From the NCBI RefSeq assembly GCF_000513295.1, contig NC_023065.1, positions 4,217,001 through 4,281,000 of the forward strand: a DNA stretch of 64,000 bases, written 5' to 3'. Under the pieces are notes generated by a model. It saw only the letters and a list, made by a program, of their open reading frames with translations, had not been told where the DNA came from and made no database searches. A program made the translations under genes and the position numbers. Source of the DNA: Magnetospirillum gryphiswaldense MSR-1 v2 (GTDB lineage Bacteria; Pseudomonadota; Alphaproteobacteria; Rhodospirillales; Magnetospirillaceae). Numbering within the stretch: the stretch's first letter is position 1; each line of letters starts with the position of its first letter. This document shows, piece after piece, positions 24,598 to 34,832 of the stretch.

Positions 24598-26595
24598 TTA
24601 CAGACGGGCCAGGGCCGCGTCCGCCACCGCATCCGCGGTAATGCCGAAATGAGCGTACAGCTTGTCGGCCGGAGCGGACGCGCCGTAACCGGTCATGCCG
24701 ATGACCGCGCCGTCCAGGCCGACATAGCGTTCCCAGCCAAAGGTGGTGAGCGCCTCGACGGCGACCCGCACGCATCCGTCACCCAGGACCTCAGCACGAT
24801 ACTCCTTTGACTGCCGGTCGAACAGCTCCCAGCACGGCATGGACACCACGGCGGCCTGAACCCCCTTGGCCGCCAGCAATTTGCGGGCGTCCAGCGCCAG
24901 CGACACTTCCGAGCCGGTGGCCAGCAAGGTGACCTGGCGCTTGCCTTCCGCTTCCACCAGGACATAGGCGCCCTTGGCGGTCAGGTTGTCGCTGGTGTGG
25001 GTGGTGCGCAAGGTCGGCAGGTTCTGGCGCGACAGGGCGAAGCAGCTGGGGCCCTTGTGGTTCAACAGCGCCACTTCATAGGCTTCCATGGTTTCCACCG
25101 CGTCGGCCGGGCGGAACACCAAGGTGTTGGGCGTGGCGCGCAGGGCGGCGATGGTTTCGATCGGCTGATGGGTGGGGCCGTCTTCGCCCAGGCCGATGGA
25201 ATCGTGGGTCAGCACATAGAGAACCCGCTGTTCCATCAACGCCGACATGCGCAGCGCCGGCCACAGATAGTTGGCGAAAATCAGGAAGGTGCCGCCATAG
25301 GGGATGAAACCGCCATGCAGCGCCAGACCGTTCATCACCGCCGCCATGCCGTGTTCGCGGATGCCGTAATGGATGTAGCGGCCAGCATAGGCGCCGGCGG
25401 CGATGGACGGGGCGCAGGCCTTGGTGTTGGTCAGGTTGGAATGGGTCAGATCGGCAGAGCCGCCGATCATTTCCGGGATGGCGGCGGTCAGCACCTCCAG
25501 CGCGTCCTGGCTGGCCTTGCGGGTCGCCACCTTCGGCTGTTCGGCGGAAATCTTGGCCTTGAAGGCCTGGACGGCGGCTTGCCAGCCATCGGGCAGACGG
25601 CCTTCCTGGGTGCGGCTGAACTCGGCCTTGACCGCGGCGGCCAGGGTGCTCAGACGGCCTTCCCAGGCTTGGCGCTCGACCGCGCCACGGCTGCCGGCGG
25701 CACGCCAGGCGGCCAGCACGTGATCGGGGATGACGAAGGGCTCATAGGGCCAGTTGGCGGCATCGCGGGCGGCCTTGATCTCGTCGGCGCCCAAGGGGGC
25801 GCCGTGGACCTTTTCCGAACCGCACTTGTTGGGGGCGCCCTTGCCGATGATGGTGCGACAGGCGATCAGGGTCGGCTTGTCCGCGTTGCGCGCCGCCGCG
25901 ATGGCGCTGGCGATCTGTTCCGGGTCATGGCCGTCGATCTTGGCGGTGGCCCAGCCGGCGGCGGCGAAGCGGGCGCATTGGTCGTCCGAGGTGGACAGCG
26001 CGGTGTCGCCGTCGATGCAGATGTGGTTGTCGTCCCACAGCACGATCATCTTGTTAAGCTTCAGGTGGCCGGCCAGGGTGATGGCTTCCTGGCTGATGCC
26101 TTCCATCAGGCAGCCGTCACCGGCGATGACATAGGTGTAGTGGTTGGCGATGCCGGCGCCATAACGGGCGGCCTGCATGGCCTCGGCCAGGGCGAAACCG
26201 ACGGCGTTGGTGATGCCCTGACCCAGGGGGCCGGTGGTGGTGTCGGCGTTGCTGACATGACCGAATTCCGGGTGGCCGGCGGTGCGGTAGCCGAGCTGGC
26301 GGAAGTTCTTGATCTGCTCGATGTCCAGGTCATCGTAACCGGTCAGATACCCCAGCGAATACAGCAGCATCGAGCCATGGCCGGCGGACAGGACGAAGCG
26401 GTCGCGGTCGGCCCATTTGGGCGATTTGGCGTCGAACTTCATGAAACGGGTGAACAAAACGGTGGCCACGTCGGCCATGCCCATGGGCATGCCGGGATGG
26501 CCGGACTTGGCCTTTTCGATGGCATCCATGGACAGGAAACGGATGGCGTTGGCCATCTCGGCATGGGTGGCGGTATTGGGCACGGATGCAGTCAT
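24598..26595 (-). CDS. tkt: transketolase
   Basis: A 665-residue ThDP enzyme of the carbon-reduction and pentose phosphate pathways. [36 protein letters not shown] and GPTHQPIE are in the usual order. The open frame runs on to 27342 over the prk gene, but ATG 26595 starts the true protein. Second-to-third gene of the operon, distinct from the split transketolase at 59-61 kb. Confidence 0.95.
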   Translation of the reverse strand: MTASVPNTATHAEMANAIRFLSMDAIEKAKSGHPGMPMGMADVATVLFTRFMKFDAKSPKWADRDRFVLSAGHGSMLLYSLGYLTGYDDLDIEQIKNFRQLGYRTAGHPEFGHVSNADTTTGPLGQGITNAVGFALAEAMQAARYGAGIANHYTYVIAGDGCLMEGISQEAITLAGHLKLNKMIVLWDDNHICIDGDTALSTSDDQCARFAAAGWATAKIDGHDPEQIASAIAAARNADKPTLIACRTIIGKGAPNKCGSEKVHGAPLGADEIKAARDAANWPYEPFVIPDHVLAAWRAAGSRGAVERQAWEGRLSTLAAAVKAEFSRTQEGRLPDGWQAAVQAFKAKISAEQPKVATRKASQDALEVLTAAIPEMIGGSADLTHSNLTNTKACAPSIAAGAYAGRYIHYGIREHGMAAVMNGLALHGGFIPYGGTFLIFANYLWPALRMSALMEQRVLYVLTHDSIGLGEDGPTHQPIETIAALRATPNTLVFRPADAVETMEAYEVALLNHKGPSCFALSRQNLPTLRTTHTSDNLTAKGAYVLVEAEGKRQVTLLATGSEVSLALDARKLLAAKGVQAAVVSMPCWELFDRQSKEYRAEVLGDGCVRVAVEALTTFGWERYVGLDGAVIGMTGYGASAPADKLYAHFGITADAVADAALARL

Positions 26596-26615
26596 CGTTT
26601 CGTCCTTGGGATGGG

Positions 26616-27572
26616 TTAACGGGTGCCGGTCAAGCCCTGGGCGGCTTTGACCAGATGGTAGGTAATCAACAATTGCGACAGGGCCAGGGTGTGGCTGGTG
26701 GCGGTCTGGCCGGCCCGGTCGGTGAAGCGGCCTAAGGGGGCACGCAAATGGCTGGCCTCGGGGATCAGGCTCCACAACAGATCTTCCACCGCCTTGGCCC
26801 GACGGCCATCGATGCGACCGGAAATGTCCAACACATCCACCGGCTTGCCGTCGCTGTCCCGCGCCAGGGCCAGATGGAAACCGCCCTTGCCGCCGGCATC
26901 CAGCACCGGCCCCAGATCGGGATGGGCCAGGGTCGGGCGCAGCAAGTGGCGGGCATTCAACAGGGAATCGGCCCCGTCGGAGATGTCGCCGGGAGTGTCG
27001 GAGGACGGGGCGAAGCGGACGACGATGTCGGCGAAGCTGCGTTGCGGTTGCACATGGGCCAAGGAATCGGCCTCGCGGCGGTCCAGCGACAAGCGCACAT
27101 CCTGGGGCGAATAACCGCGCTCGGCACAGTCGCGCGCCTGTTTCCAGCGGGTGCGCAAATCCTCGTCCGGCTCGACGAAGACCTTGACGTCGTAACAATC
27201 GCGCAAAATCCGGCTGTGATAGGCCAGCAAGCCCTCGACGATGACGAAGGGCTTGGGCTCCAGCCGGGCCGGCGGGCATAAGGTGCCGTCCTTGTGATTG
27301 TAGACCGGCTTCAGGATGGGGTGGCCCCGGCGCAGCAGGCACAGATGCTGCTCCAGGATGTCCACGTGGTTGCCCTCGGGGTCCAGCGCGGTGATGCCGA
27401 TACGGCGGCGTTCGGCGCGGGAATGGCGGTGATAATCGTCGGCTTGCAGCACCGCGACCCGGTCTTGCCCCAAGATGGCGGCGATGCCCCCGGCCAGGGT
27501 GCTTTTGCCGGCAGCCGAATCGCCGACCACGCCAAGGATGATGGGCTGATTGTCGGGGCGCAGAAACGGCAT
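26616..27572 (-). CDS. prk: phosphoribulokinase
   Basis: A 318-residue bacterial-type PRK making ribulose-1,5-bisphosphate. Walker [10 protein letters not shown] is at 17-25, with [12 protein letters not shown] and VEGLLAY. It diagnoses a Calvin-cycle operon, although no RubisCO gene lies in the window. It starts 5 nt after the FBPase stop. Confidence 0.92.
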   Translation of the reverse strand: MPFLRPDNQPIILGVVGDSAAGKSTLAGGIAAILGQDRVAVLQADDYHRHSRAERRRIGITALDPEGNHVDILEQHLCLLRRGHPILKPVYNHKDGTLCPPARLEPKPFVIVEGLLAYHSRILRDCYDVKVFVEPDEDLRTRWKQARDCAERGYSPQDVRLSLDRREADSLAHVQPQRSFADIVVRFAPSSDTPGDISDGADSLLNARHLLRPTLAHPDLGPVLDAGGKGGFHLALARDSDGKPVDVLDISGRIDGRRAKAVEDLLWSLIPEASHLRAPLGRFTDRAGQTATSHTLALSQLLITYHLVKAAQGLTGTR

Positions 27573-27577
27573 CGGCC

Positions 27578-28519
27578 TCAGCCCTCCGCCCGGTGCCAGG
27601 TGGTCAGCATCTGCCGGGGATTGGCGTCGCCGCCGACCAACAGGCTATGGGTCCGTTCCAGACCATCGCGGCGCTCGATTCCGTCCAACAGCAGGCCCGA
27701 GGCGATACCAGTGGCGCAGAACACCACATTGTCGCTACGCACCAACTGGTCCAGTCCCATCCAGGTGCTGGTATCCAGCCCGGCTTCATCGACGGCGCGG
27801 CGTTCGGTGGTCAGTTGCGGATCAAGCCGGGCCAGGAAAGTGCCGCCCATCACCTTGGCGGCACAGGCGGCCAACAGGCCCTCGGCGGCACCGCCGGTGC
27901 CCATCAGCGCGTCGATGCCGGAACCGGGCAGGGCCGCCAGGATGGCCCCGGCCACATCGCCGGCGGGATAAAGCGTGACGCGGGCGCCAGCGGCCTGGAT
28001 GGCTTCGACCAGGTTGCGGTGGCGGGGCTTTTCCAGCACATAGACGGTGAGCTGGTTTATGGGTTTGTCCAGGCAGTGGGCCAGGGCGGTCAGGCGCTCG
28101 GCCACCGGGGCGGTGGGGTCCAGATGACCGGCGGCTTGGGGCGGGGCCACCAGCTTTTCCATGTAAAAGGCGGGGCCGGGATCGAACAGGCTGCCGATGG
28201 GGGCCAGGGCCAGACAGGCCATGGCGTTGGTCAGGCCCTTGGTCAGGCAGGCGGCGCCTTCGGTCGGGTCCATGACCAGATCCCATTGATCCAGGCGGGC
28301 CGGGTCGCCCAGACGGACGGTGGAGCCAGCGATGATTCGGGCCTGGATGCCCTGGTGGATCAGTTCGGCTTCCATGGCCAGTCGGGCGGAATCGTCGCCG
28401 GGGCCGCGCTCGGGCCGGGTGAGGCGGATGAATGCCGCGCGCGCAGCCGCCTCGCTCGCCTTGCGCAGTTCATAGGCGCAAAGCGACAGGCCTTGGCGGA
28501 CGTCGCGCAACTGGGTCAT
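27578..28519 (-). CDS. glpX: class II fructose-1,6-bisphosphatase (GlpX type)
   Basis: A 313-residue GlpX-family phosphatase. [12 protein letters not shown] and [14 protein letters not shown] carry the metal- and substrate-binding residues. First gene of the operon glpX-prk-tkt-fba-rpe, likely acting on FBP and sedoheptulose bisphosphate. No cbbR gene is found upstream. Confidence 0.92.
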   Translation of the reverse strand: MTQLRDVRQGLSLCAYELRKASEAAARAAFIRLTRPERGPGDDSARLAMEAELIHQGIQARIIAGSTVRLGDPARLDQWDLVMDPTEGAACLTKGLTNAMACLALAPIGSLFDPGPAFYMEKLVAPPQAAGHLDPTAPVAERLTALAHCLDKPINQLTVYVLEKPRHRNLVEAIQAAGARVTLYPAGDVAGAILAALPGSGIDALMGTGGAAEGLLAACAAKVMGGTFLARLDPQLTTERRAVDEAGLDTSTWMGLDQLVRSDNVVFCATGIASGLLLDGIERRDGLERTHSLLVGGDANPRQMLTTWHRAEG

Positions 28520-28689
28520 CCCTTCAGCTCCCTCCCACGAAGATGCTCTTTTTTCCCTATCCTGGCGGGTTGGGGCCGATGACGGAACACCCGCCGGGAT
28601 ATGGCGAAAATATCTTGTGGAGGGGCGGAACCCTGCCCGAGCGGGGAGGGAGAGTCAATGTTGCAATGCGAGGAAAATATGCCGGGTGG

Positions 28690-29229
28690 TTACTTCCCAC
28701 CCGGAAGCATGCGGGTCAGCACATCGTCCTTGAGCAAGACGTGGTGGCGTAGTGCCGCCAGCACGTGGCCGATGACGATGGCCGCCAAAATCCAGGCCAA
28801 CAGGCCGTGACCGTCCTCGGCCAGATCGTGCAACCCTTCATCTTTGGCCATCAAGGCCGGCAGAACCTGGAAACCGAACACAGTGAGCGCCCGTCCACCG
28901 GTTTCGACGATGGCGATGCCGCTCAATGGCAGAGCGACCATCAGCACATAAAGCCCCACATGGGCGGCTCCGGCCATCAGCCGTTCCAGCCCGACCATGG
29001 CTTGGGGCAGTTCCGGTACCGGCTTGGTCAGGCGCCAACCCAGACGCAGGACGGTCAGGCCCAGGACTAGGGCGCCAATGCTGGCGTGCAGAGCCTTCAT
29101 CTCGTTACGGAAGTCGCCCTTGGGCAATTCCTCCAAGATCAATCCCAGGCTCCACAGGCCGATAATGACCAGGGCCATCAACCAGTGCAGGGACATGGCG
29201 ACAGCATCGTAACGGGTGGGGGATGGCAT
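28690..29229 (-). CDS. cytochrome b561 family protein
   Basis: A 179-residue four-helix di-haem membrane protein: AMSLHWLMALVIIGLW, ALHASIGALVLGLTVLRLGWR, MVALPLSGIA and IVIGHVLAALRHHVLLKDDVL include the haem-ligating histidines. Membrane electron carrier, possibly a superoxide or quinol oxidase. It lies 170 nt upstream of the Calvin operon in the same direction but is probably separate. Confidence 0.88.
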   Translation of the reverse strand: MPSPTRYDAVAMSLHWLMALVIIGLWSLGLILEELPKGDFRNEMKALHASIGALVLGLTVLRLGWRLTKPVPELPQAMVGLERLMAGAAHVGLYVLMVALPLSGIAIVETGGRALTVFGFQVLPALMAKDEGLHDLAEDGHGLLAWILAAIVIGHVLAALRHHVLLKDDVLTRMLPGGK

Positions 29230-29303
29230 GGCGAGCTCCGGTGTTGCAAAAGGAAACGGCGGGCATCATTGCCCGCCGTGCCTGAATGCAGCCTGAACGG
29301 AGC

Positions 29304-29933
29304 TTAGCGGCCTTCGCGCCCCTTCAAATAGAAGGCTACCGCCTGGGCGCGGTTGCCCACGCCAAGCTTGTCGTACAGATTTTTCAGGTGAAACTTTACT
29401 GTGTTGAGCGAAATGTCCAACTGGGTGGCCATTTGTTGATTGGTCAGGCCGCCGGCCAGGGCGGCCAGCAATTCCCGCTCGCGCGGGGTCAGACCGGCAA
29501 GCGGGTCGGACGCCAAGCTGGAAACGTCGATGAACGGGAACACCATGCGACCAGAGGCCACCGCCAGGATGGTATCGAGCAATTGCTCGGGTGTTTCCCG
29601 CTTCGAGCAAAAGCCGGCGGCGCCCAGGGTCATGGCCTGACGCGGCACGTCGGGGTTGGGGCTGCCGGTATAGACGATCAGCCGAGGCGCGTCGGCGCGG
29701 TTGCGCAAGGCCTGCAACACCGCCCGGCCATCCATGTACGGCATTTCCCAGCCGATGATCCCGACATCGAAGGGAATGCGTTCCACCGCTTCCATGAAGC
29801 GCTCGCCATCATCGGTGACGGCGGTCAGGTTGAAGCGGTCGTCGCCGGCGAAAATCTTCACCAGGCTGCTTTGCAGCAACGGGTTCTTTTCGGCGATGAC
29901 GATATCGATCGGGCGGCTTTGCTGGACGGCCAT
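29304..29933 (-). CDS. LuxR-type regulator with degenerate receiver domain
   Basis: A 209-residue REC + LuxR HTH protein. The HTH is complete (LTPRERELLAALAGGLTNQQ, then SLNTVKFHLKNLYDKL). In the receiver, the phosphoacceptor site reads IIGWEMP where LLDLxMP is expected, so Asp is Gly61; the acidic pair near the N-terminus is AEK instead of DD. Lys in CSKRE is kept. It is therefore likely phosphorylation-independent. A GGDEF/EAL gene lies upstream on the same strand, 150 nt away. Confidence 0.85.
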   Translation of the reverse strand: MAVQQSRPIDIVIAEKNPLLQSSLVKIFAGDDRFNLTAVTDDGERFMEAVERIPFDVGIIGWEMPYMDGRAVLQALRNRADAPRLIVYTGSPNPDVPRQAMTLGAAGFCSKRETPEQLLDTILAVASGRMVFPFIDVSSLASDPLAGLTPRERELLAALAGGLTNQQMATQLDISLNTVKFHLKNLYDKLGVGNRAQAVAFYLKGREGR

Positions 29934-30086
29934 GTTTTGGTTCCTTGCCCGGCTTCAGCCCCTAATGGCCATGACGGGATGGGGGGCATTATAAGCACAC
30001 ATGGCCATGATGCAAGGAAAAGAGTAGGTTTTGACCTACCCGATTTTTTTGACAATTCGCAACCCACCCGGAAGGATTGGTTGTGA

Positions 30087-31805
30087 TTACAAGGATGCCG
30101 GGCGGGCCAGCAAAACCGCCAGTTCCGAGGCCGGAACCGGTGGGGCCAGGACATAGCCCTGGATTTCGTCGCAGCCGAGGCGGCGCAGGATTTCCACCTG
30201 CTCATTGGTTTCCACCCCTTCGGCGATGATGCGCCGGCCCAGGGCGTGGCCCATGGAAATGATGGCGCGGACGATTTCCAGCGATCCCTGGTCCCCGGCG
30301 ATATCGGCGATGAAGGATTGATCGATCTTGACCGAATCCACGGGAAAGCGGCGGATCACCGACAGCGACGAGGTTCCGGTGCCGAAATCGTCCATGGACA
30401 AGGTGATGCCCATGTCGACCAGTTGACGCAAGATGGCGACGGCGGTATCGCTGTCGCGCGTGACCATGCCTTCGGTGATCTCGAATTCCAGGGCACAAGC
30501 CGGCAGGGCAGCGCGATCAAGCGCGGCTTGCACCAAGGCGACGAAGCCCGGCGCCCGCAACTGGCGGACCGACAGGTTGATGGCGATGCGCGGCGTTGCC
30601 TTACCCTGGTCCAGCCATTCGCGGTATTGCCGGCAGGCGGCGTCGATGGCCCATTCGCCAACGCGGCCCATCAGCCCCGATTCCTCCATCACTGGAATGA
30701 ACTTGGCCGGCGACACCCGGCCCAACTCGGCGGCATTCCAGCGCAACAACGCCTCGACCCCGGTGAAGGTGCCCAAGGCCAGATCCAGCTTGGGCTGGAA
30801 GGCCAGGGTCATTTCATTTCGTTCCAGCGCCTGCGACAGACCGGTCTTGATGGCCAGACGCTCTTCCACCGCCGCGTTCATGTCCGAGGTGAAGAACTGA
30901 AAATTGGCCTTGCCGTGATCCTTGGCCCGATACATGGCGGCGTCGGCGTTCTTCAGCATGGTCATGGCATCGGAGGCGTCATCGGGAAAGACGGTGATGC
31001 CGATGGAGCCCGAGACAAAGGCCTCGCGCCCGGCCAGATCGAAGGGCTTGGTCAGGATGTCGAGGATGCGTCCGGCGACGGCGGGCGCATTCTGGTAGGT
31101 GCCCAGATTGGGCATCAGCACGGTGAATTCATCGCCACCCAACCGCGCCACCGTATCGCCCGAGCGGATGCAGGCGGAAAGCCGCCGTCCGGTTTCCTCC
31201 AGCAGCAGATCGCCCATGTCGTGGCCCAGCGTGTCGTTGACCAGTTTGAAGCCGTCAAGGTCGATGAACATCAGGCCAACCATCTGGCCGTTGCGTTCGG
31301 CCTGATGCACCGCCTGGCCCAGACGGTCCATGAACAAGGCGCGGTTGGGCAGGCCGGTCAGGGCGTCGAAACTGGCTTGGCGGCTGAGGTCGCGGGCGCG
31401 TTCCTCCAACCGGGTGACGGCGCGCACCAAGGTGTCCCAGGCGGGCATGCGCCCGGTGAGGTCGCGCAGCATCACCCCATAAAGGCCGCCGCCCAGCGGC
31501 AACACCCGCATCAGCACCGCCATGGTACCGCCATCGGGGCGGGCCAGAATCATTGGCACGCCGGCAGGGTCGTCGCTCAATCCCTCGGGGCCGTTGCTCA
31601 AATGGTGGCGATGGTCGGGGTGCAGCAGATGGCTGAACGTGGTGCCGGTCAGGTTGCGACCGCTGCTGCCCAGTTGTTCGGCGCCGGATTCATTGATCCA
31701 GACGATGGTGTCGCCCTGGCACAGACACAGAACGTCGTCGACCAGTTCCAGCAATGGAAGCGGCGAATACGGTTCGGCGGTCGGGGATAGGGGGTGGGTG
31801 ACCAT
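30087..31805 (-). CDS. PAS-GGDEF-EAL cyclic-di-GMP signalling protein
   Basis: About 572 residues: N-terminal PAS-like region (LELVDDVLCLCQGDTIVWIN), a coil, GGDEF domain with intact RLGGDEFTV, and EAL domain with GVEALLRW and DDFGTGTSSL. Both catalytic sites look complete, so either activity is possible. Cytoplasmic, no TM. ATG 31805 preferred to a TTG at 31835. Confidence 0.9.
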   Translation of the reverse strand: MVTHPLSPTAEPYSPLPLLELVDDVLCLCQGDTIVWINESGAEQLGSSGRNLTGTTFSHLLHPDHRHHLSNGPEGLSDDPAGVPMILARPDGGTMAVLMRVLPLGGGLYGVMLRDLTGRMPAWDTLVRAVTRLEERARDLSRQASFDALTGLPNRALFMDRLGQAVHQAERNGQMVGLMFIDLDGFKLVNDTLGHDMGDLLLEETGRRLSACIRSGDTVARLGGDEFTVLMPNLGTYQNAPAVAGRILDILTKPFDLAGREAFVSGSIGITVFPDDASDAMTMLKNADAAMYRAKDHGKANFQFFTSDMNAAVEERLAIKTGLSQALERNEMTLAFQPKLDLALGTFTGVEALLRWNAAELGRVSPAKFIPVMEESGLMGRVGEWAIDAACRQYREWLDQGKATPRIAINLSVRQLRAPGFVALVQAALDRAALPACALEFEITEGMVTRDSDTAVAILRQLVDMGITLSMDDFGTGTSSLSVIRRFPVDSVKIDQSFIADIAGDQGSLEIVRAIISMGHALGRRIIAEGVETNEQVEILRRLGCDEIQGYVLAPPVPASELAVLLARPASL

Positions 31806-31908
31806 GACATCCAAGATGCATCGCTGAGTCCACAATCCTAGACTAAAGGATCAGGTCATTAAAGCGTCTTGGTTGAGAATGGCGGTCCGTGCGCGTGGCG
31901 TCAGGGGC

Positions 31909-32877
31909 CTAGTTGAACAGGAAGCCGGAGGCGGTGCCGCGCGGGCCAAACGAAGCCTTGGCAACGGCGATGGCGCTGCCAAGGTTGTCGTTGACCTCGA
32001 TCGAGGCCGAAATTGGGGCTACCGGAGCGGCGGCGACAGCGACCGGCTGCTTGGCGGCAGCGATCACGGGCTCGGCCTTGGCCGGAGCGGGCTCGGCCTG
32101 GGTCGACTTAACTTCGGCAACGGCGACGGGCTCGGCCTTGGCCGGAGCGGGTTCGGCCTGGGTCGGCTTAACCGCGGCAACGGCAACGGGCTCAGCCTTG
32201 GCCGCAATGGGTTCGACCGGAGGGGCGGTAACCTTGGCACTTTCCAGCTTTTCCGGCTGAGCCTTGGCAACCGGGGCCGATTCGGTGGTTTCATCGACTT
32301 CGACTTCGCTGTCCTCGAACAGCGCGGTTTCCAGCGCAATATCCTTGCCCATGGCGGTGATGGCCAGGTTTTCGCGCTTCAGGGCGATCTTCTGCACCCC
32401 GCCCTTGGCCGGATTGGCCCGGCGGCTGGGGTTGTAGACGAAACCATCGGCGCGATAGACCTTGCTGCCAAAGCTGCTGCTGGGTTCGTACCAGACGCGC
32501 ACCTTGGACCAGTCATTCCGGTCCGACACGTCGAGAACCGGCACCAGCTTGGTAATGGCGCCGCGTCCGGCGCTGCGCACCGGTGCCCAATTGGCGTGAT
32601 CGACCAGGATCATGCGGCTGTTGACGACCTTGCTGACCACCGAGACATGACCATAGCGCATGGAACCCTGGCGGCTGAACACCATGACGGCGTCTACCTG
32701 CGGGGTGCGGCCACGATCATAGCGACCAGCAGCGGCGCTCCACCACTTCCAGGCGTCGCCTTGCAAATCGATACCGGAAATCTGGCGGGCATAGGGAACG
32801 CATTGCAGGGCTTGGGCGGGAATGGAAAGGGTGGACAGCACGACGGCGGTCACAAGCGCCAGCAAGCCTTTCCGCAT
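31909..32877 (-). CDS. secreted CHAP-domain protein with Ala/Pro/Glu repeats
   Basis: About 322 residues. Signal peptide (LLALVTAVVLSTLSIPAQA), CHAP amidase/peptidase domain with QCVPYAR (Cys) and RYGHVSVV (His), then a tail of 20-residue repeats rich in Ala, Pro, Glu and Lys (QAEPAPAKAEPVAVA). Likely acts on peptidoglycan at the cell envelope, with the tail as a spacer. ATG 32877 has a GGGAGAGGGAAG ribosome site. Confidence 0.82.
   Translation of the reverse strand: MRKGLLALVTAVVLSTLSIPAQALQCVPYARQISGIDLQGDAWKWWSAAAGRYDRGRTPQVDAVMVFSRQGSMRYGHVSVVSKVVNSRMILVDHANWAPVRSAGRGAITKLVPVLDVSDRNDWSKVRVWYEPSSSFGSKVYRADGFVYNPSRRANPAKGGVQKIALKRENLAITAMGKDIALETALFEDSEVEVDETTESAPVAKAQPEKLESAKVTAPPVEPIAAKAEPVAVAAVKPTQAEPAPAKAEPVAVAEVKSTQAEPAPAKAEPVIAAAKQPVAVAAAPVAPISASIEVNDNLGSAIAVAKASFGPRGTASGFLFN
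32062..32220 (-). repeat. 60-bp in-frame tandem repeat
   Basis: About 2.6 copies of a 60-bp unit (for example CTCGGCCTTGGCCGGAGCGG at 32071 and 32131), encoding the 20-residue Ala/Pro/Glu repeats of the CHAP protein tail. The period keeps the frame, so copy number could vary without a frameshift. Confidence 0.8.
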
Positions 32878-33202
32878 TCTTCCCTCTCCCCGATCCAAAG
32901 CTCTTACCTGTTTTCGTTCCGCAAGGACTGCGGTTTTAACATGCCAGCCATGTGTCTGACCTTATGAGCTGTGCCGATTGTGTCCATTTGAAAAGCCGAT
33001 GGCAACCCTTTTGAGTCGTTTTTTATGGAAATTCCATTCTTTCGGCGGAGCACAATGTGGCGGCGGAAGCGATGCGCACAGGCTTTGGCGGGTTGGGGCT
33101 TTCGGACCGGCGCCGGTTGCGGCTATGATCCGGGCCCGCGCCCGCGTCGGGTGACGGTACGTGCGCCTGGGGGGCGACGACAGACAAGGAAAGGGCGGTT
33201 CA
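32878..33202. other. divergent intergenic region
   Basis: 325 bp between the CHAP and TAXI genes. It should contain both promoters. A 13-bp palindrome ATGGAAATTCCAT lies at 33025-33037 and may be an operator. No gene is supported. Confidence 0.4.
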
Positions 33203-34222
33203 GTGGGTCGATTGCTAGCGGCATGCATCCTGGCGGCAAGTGCGTTCGCCTCGTTTTCCGCCCAGGCCCAAGCGCCGGCCCCATCGATCACAGTGCCCAA
33301 TCCAGCGCCGTCTGCGGCCCCAACTCCGGTTTCACGGCCATTGCTGATCGGTTCCGGCGAGGTTACCGGTTTTTATTATCCCGCCGCCGGGGCGCTGTGC
33401 CGGGTGCTGAACAAGGAGGCCGGCGGCGCGCCGGCCTGCGCGGTTTTGCCGTCGTCGGGCTCGGCTGCCAATCTGAAGGCCTTGCGCGCCGGTGCCGTGG
33501 ACATGGCCTTGGTCCAGGCCCAGGCGGCTCAGGCGGCGCAGGCCGGAATCGGGCCGTTCAAGGAGGCGGGGGCTTTTTCCGAATTGCGCGCGGTCATGAG
33601 CCTGCACGGCGAATCGGTGCTGGTGCTGGCGCGCCAGGGCGCAGGCATCGAAAATATATCCGATCTCAAAGGCAAGCGCGTCAATCTGGGCCGGCCCGGC
33701 TCGTTCCAGCGGGCCATGGCCGAGGCGGTGCTGGAAGCCGTCGGCCTGTCCGAGGGCGATTTGGCCCCGGCGGTGGAGCTGGAATTGTCCGAGCAATCGC
33801 CGGAGCTGTGCGAGGGCAATGTGGATGCCGCCTTCTATGCCGGTGTTCACCCCATGCCCGAGGCGGAAATGGCCGTCAACGAATGCGACGCCCAGCCGGT
33901 GGCGATCAAGGCCAAGACCTTGGACGCTTATGTGAAGGCTCATAACTGGATCACCCGGTCCAGTATCCGCAAAGGCGCTTATGACGGGTTGAAGGATGAT
34001 GTCGCCAGCCTGCAGGTGCGCGCCCTGCTGGTCGCCACCACGCGGACCGATGCCGATACGGTGCAGCGCTGGCTCAAGGCGTTCCATGGCAATTTCAGCG
34101 CGCTGACCCATCTGCACCCGGTGCTGCGCGGCCTGGGCAAGGGTGAAACCGCCAAGGACGGCATTTCCATTCCCCTGCATGATGGTGCCGACAAGTTTTA
34201 TGGTGAGACGGGGTTGAAGTGA
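33203..34222 (+). CDS. TAXI-family TRAP transporter solute receptor
   Basis: About 339 residues from GTG 33203 (AAAGGGCGG upstream): signal peptide (LLAACILAASAFASFSAQAQ), then the TAXI binding-protein pattern (GSGEVTGFYYPAAGALCRVL, LVQAQAAQAAQAG, LKGKRVNLGRPGS). Periplasmic ligand binding, often dicarboxylates or glutamate. No fused TRAP permease is nearby, so it is an orphan receptor. Stop overlaps the next start. Confidence 0.88.
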   Translation: MGRLLAACILAASAFASFSAQAQAPAPSITVPNPAPSAAPTPVSRPLLIGSGEVTGFYYPAAGALCRVLNKEAGGAPACAVLPSSGSAANLKALRAGAVDMALVQAQAAQAAQAGIGPFKEAGAFSELRAVMSLHGESVLVLARQGAGIENISDLKGKRVNLGRPGSFQRAMAEAVLEAVGLSEGDLAPAVELELSEQSPELCEGNVDAAFYAGVHPMPEAEMAVNECDAQPVAIKAKTLDAYVKAHNWITRSSIRKGAYDGLKDDVASLQVRALLVATTRTDADTVQRWLKAFHGNFSALTHLHPVLRGLGKGETAKDGISIPLHDGADKFYGETGLK

Positions 34223-34770
34223 CCGGGGCGCTGACCGTCCTTGAGGACAGTCTGCGCCGAGACGGCTTGTCGCCGCTGGATCTGCTGGGCGACGGGGCGG
34301 GGGTGGTCCCCTTCGCCCATTATCCCGATGGCGATCTTTACGACCGGGTGACGCGGTCGCAGGCTTATTTCCATGTTCATGCCGCCGGTATGGCGGGGCA
34401 TTTTCATCTGTTCCTGCGCCCCGGCGGCATGCCGCCGGGTATGGTCGCCCTGGCCGGACCGACCGACGCCCCTGCTCATCTGGGGGCGATCGCGTTGGAC
34501 GACCAAGGCTGGCCGGTGGCGGTGTTTGCCACCAACCGGTGGGTGACCGGTGAAGCCTGGTATGGGGGGGCCGACATCATCCGCATGCTGCCGTGCTTCC
34601 GCCTGGACCTGCCGGCCCCTTTTGCCCGCCTGGGGCAATGGTTGACCGCTTTCGTCGCCACCCATGGCGACGTTCTGGCCCGGTTGGCATTGCTGCGGGA
34701 GCGGGAACTGGGTGATGGCGGCATGGACGACGAAAGCCTGGAGGTTCTGGCCCGTCTGTCCCTGGTATGA
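34219..34770 (+). CDS. DUF6969-like hypothetical protein
   Basis: A 183-residue soluble protein starting at GTG 34219, overlapping the TAXI gene by 4 nt (GTGA). FAHYPDGDLYDRVTRSQAYFH and HFHLFLRP fit the DUF6969 family as I recall it; function unknown. Coupling to the TAXI receptor suggests a shared task. Confidence 0.65.
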   Translation: MTGALTVLEDSLRRDGLSPLDLLGDGAGVVPFAHYPDGDLYDRVTRSQAYFHVHAAGMAGHFHLFLRPGGMPPGMVALAGPTDAPAHLGAIALDDQGWPVAVFATNRWVTGEAWYGGADIIRMLPCFRLDLPAPFARLGQWLTAFVATHGDVLARLALLRERELGDGGMDDESLEVLARLSLV

Positions 34771-34774
34771 AAAA

Positions 34775-34800
34775 CGCCGCCGCCCGGTGGGGCGGCGGCG
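34775..34800. terminator. GC-rich hairpin between convergent genes
   Basis: CGCCGCCGCCC (34775-34785) and GGGCGGCGGCG (34790-34800) form a strong stem, 5 nt after the DUF6969 stop and before the convergent cytochrome stop at 34833. Confidence 0.55.
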
Positions 34801-34832
34801 CAGGCTTTCAAAGCATATCCGCAGGGTGCGGA

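Noticed and set aside
24997-26619. Long plus-strand open frame of 540 residues opposite transketolase
   Set aside because: Glycine/histidine-rich antisense shadow of a high-GC gene; no motif or ribosome site.
26596-27342. N-terminal extension of transketolase to 914 residues
   Set aside because: The extra frame lies across the prk gene on the same strand and has low-complexity composition; the true start is ATG 26595.
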